Assembly: GCF_005771565.1 (NCBI RefSeq)
Contig: NZ_VAWA01000001.1
Location: 301 to 64,300 of the forward strand
Origin: Nesterenkonia sphaerica
GTDB taxonomy: Bacteria; Actinomycetota; Actinomycetes; Actinomycetales; Micrococcaceae
Direction: 5' to 3'
Length of the DNA: 64,000 bases
Under the pieces are notes generated by a model. The model had not been told where the DNA came from, did no database searches, and saw only the letters and a list, made by a program, of their open reading frames with translations. Both the position numbers and the translations under genes were made by a program. This document shows positions 62,987 to 64,000 of the stretch, piece after piece; the stretch's first letter is position 1, and each line of letters starts with the position of its first letter.

Positions 62987-64000
62987 CGAACTTCTTCCGT
63001 CGGACCTGGCGTTGTGGCTGACTCGGCCTGCCGGGCGGCCTCGATGATGTTCTGCAGCATGGTGGGGAAGATCGCCCGGTGGAACGGTGCCATGGAAGCC
63101 CAATACAGGCGGCCGCGCATGTTCTGTGCGTAGAACACTGCCCGCTGGGTCAGCCGGATGGTGCCGCGGGGCCTGCCATTATCGGCGTCCTCCACAGTGA
63201 ACTCCAACCAAGCATGGCCTGCGACTTTCATCTCTGCCCGCAGCAGGAGGCGGTGTCCCGGCTCCAGTTTCTCCACCCGCCACCAGTCCACGGGATCTCC
63301 CACCCGCAGCGAATCCGGCAGTCGGCGTCCACGGTTGAGACCGACGCCGCCGACCAGCTTGTCCCACACGCCGCGAATTTTCCACGCCCAAGGCCAAGAG
63401 TGCCACCCGTTGGCACCCCCGATGCTTTCCACAACGTCCCAGACTGCCTCTCGACTGACCTGATCGGTTTCGACGCTGCGGACATCTTCAAACCGGGGAA
63501 GCCCCGCCCATTCCGGATCCGAAGGCAGCGAGCCGGCGGACTGATCAAGGGGGCCCACATCAGCGTCCCACGTGGTGTCCACCTCGCCCTCATTCTCGCG
63601 GCGAAGCGCGAGTGTCACCGCCTCCCGGTAGTTCAGCAGACCTGCCGGTGGGGGTGGGATGAACTGGTCCACATCTCTGTTATTGGTCACGGCGTCGTTC
63701 TGCAGGGAACGTACCAGTGGAATGGTGAGTGCCATGGGCAGGGGTGTGACCAGTCCTACCCATATGCCTGAAAGTGTGGCCGCTGGAAGTGGCAGGGCGA
63801 GCACTCTCCGCGGATGAAGGCCCGCGATGTCGGCGAATTCCTTCATGACGTCGGAGTACTTCATCGCCTCCCCTGAGCCGATGTCGAGTATCTGATTAAT
63901 GTCCTCGGGGGTGTCGGCGGCGGCGAGGAGGTAGTGCAGGACATCGCGGATGGCGATCGGCTCCACTTGGTTGCCGACCCAGTCGGGGGCGGGCATGACT
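62983..64000 (-). CDS. SDR-DUF2867 fusion protein (5' end outside window)
   Basis: The C-terminal 337 or more residues of a two-domain protein. The visible part begins in an NmrA/SDR-type fold (VEPIAIRDVLHYLLAAAD..., LDIGSGEAMKYSDVMKEFADIAGL) and continues as DUF2867 (about 170-330: SREAVWDVVESIGGANGWHSW and LRVGDPVDWWRVEKLEPGHRLLLRAEMKVAGHAWLEF). The Rossmann N terminus lies beyond position 64000. It is co-transcribed with the photolyase, as in other actinobacteria where these genes sit together. Confidence 0.85.
   Translation of the reverse strand, partial: VMPAPDWVGNQVEPIAIRDVLHYLLAAADTPEDINQILDIGSGEAMKYSDVMKEFADIAGLHPRRVLALPLPAATLSGIWVGLVTPLPMALTIPLVRSLQNDAVTNNRDVDQFIPPPPAGLLNYREAVTLALRRENEGEVDTTWDADVGPLDQSAGSLPSDPEWAGLPRFEDVRSVETDQVSREAVWDVVESIGGANGWHSWPWAWKIRGVWDKLVGGVGLNRGRRLPDSLRVGDPVDWWRVEKLEPGHRLLLRAEMKVAGHAWLEFTVEDADNGRPRGTIRLTQRAVFYAQNMRGRLYWASMAPFHRAIFPTMLQNIIEAARQAESATTPGPTEEVR

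Overview
The window is a high-GC, densely packed bacterial chromosome segment. Gene content and order point to an actinobacterium of the Micrococcaceae (Nesterenkonia/Arthrobacter-like; genus is inference). Evidence: the fhaA-fhaB-pstP-rodA-pbpA-pknA-pknB block close to trpG/pabA, class E sortase, crgA and ppiA (the arrangement found near the actinobacterial origin), many GTG starts, ATGA/GTGA overlaps, a DUF222/HNH endonuclease and a DUF5808 protein. The very acidic secreted or exposed proteins and an Mrp-type antiporter operon fit a salt- or alkali-tolerant lifestyle. No phage, insertion sequence or CRISPR array is visible.

Layout. 1-3.2 kb: HAD phosphatase, glycerophosphodiesterase, PLDc_N protein, Pcs-type CDP-alcohol transferase (lipid metabolism). 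3.2-7.3 kb (minus): PfkB kinase, thiF-thiG-thiS, TVP38 protein. 7.4-11.2 kb: type III polyketide synthase, methyltransferase and flavin monooxygenase, facing a UbiA prenyltransferase. 11.3-24.6 kb: single genes (ABC-class ATPase, thiO, esterase, voltage-sensor-like protein, tRNA-Gly(CCC), GNAT, BASS and EamA transporters, HNH endonuclease, PfpI, thiE, a LysR-type effector domain without HTH, dienelactone hydrolase). 24.6-27.9 kb (minus): a sugar/glycerol-phosphate-type ABC importer. 28.2-35.5 kb: an eight-gene Mrp/Mbh-like cation-proton antiporter operon with three antiporter-like subunits and a three-module fusion protein. 35.5-40.2 kb: an orphan JetD (Wadjet-type) nuclease with a small overlapping ORF, mutM, GNAT, a membrane protein and YceI. 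40.8-52.6 kb: the cell-division/cell-wall phospho-signalling operon, continuing into murT-gatD. 52.7-61.6 kb: pabA/trpG, a 54-aa membrane protein, sortase E, crgA, tricorn protease, ppiA, rhomboid, a DnaA-box cluster and an oxidoreductase. 61.6-64 kb: photolyase and a truncated SDR-DUF2867 protein.

Two recurrent expression signals stand out. Inside operons genes overlap by 4 bp (ATGA/GTGA). First genes of transcription units very often carry a TANNNT -10 element exactly six bases before the start codon, the layout of leaderless mRNAs. That rule helps choose several starts given here. The cell-wall block is coherent: FHA-domain proteins, PP2C phosphatase, two Ser/Thr kinases, SEDS polymerase, class B PBP and the MurT-GatD lipid II amidase lie in one direction with little or no spacing. 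No complete new system is proven. The best leads are the orphan JetD with its small ORF, the rearranged antiporter operon, the DnaA-box cluster away from dnaA, and the apparent CTG start of the rhomboid gene.
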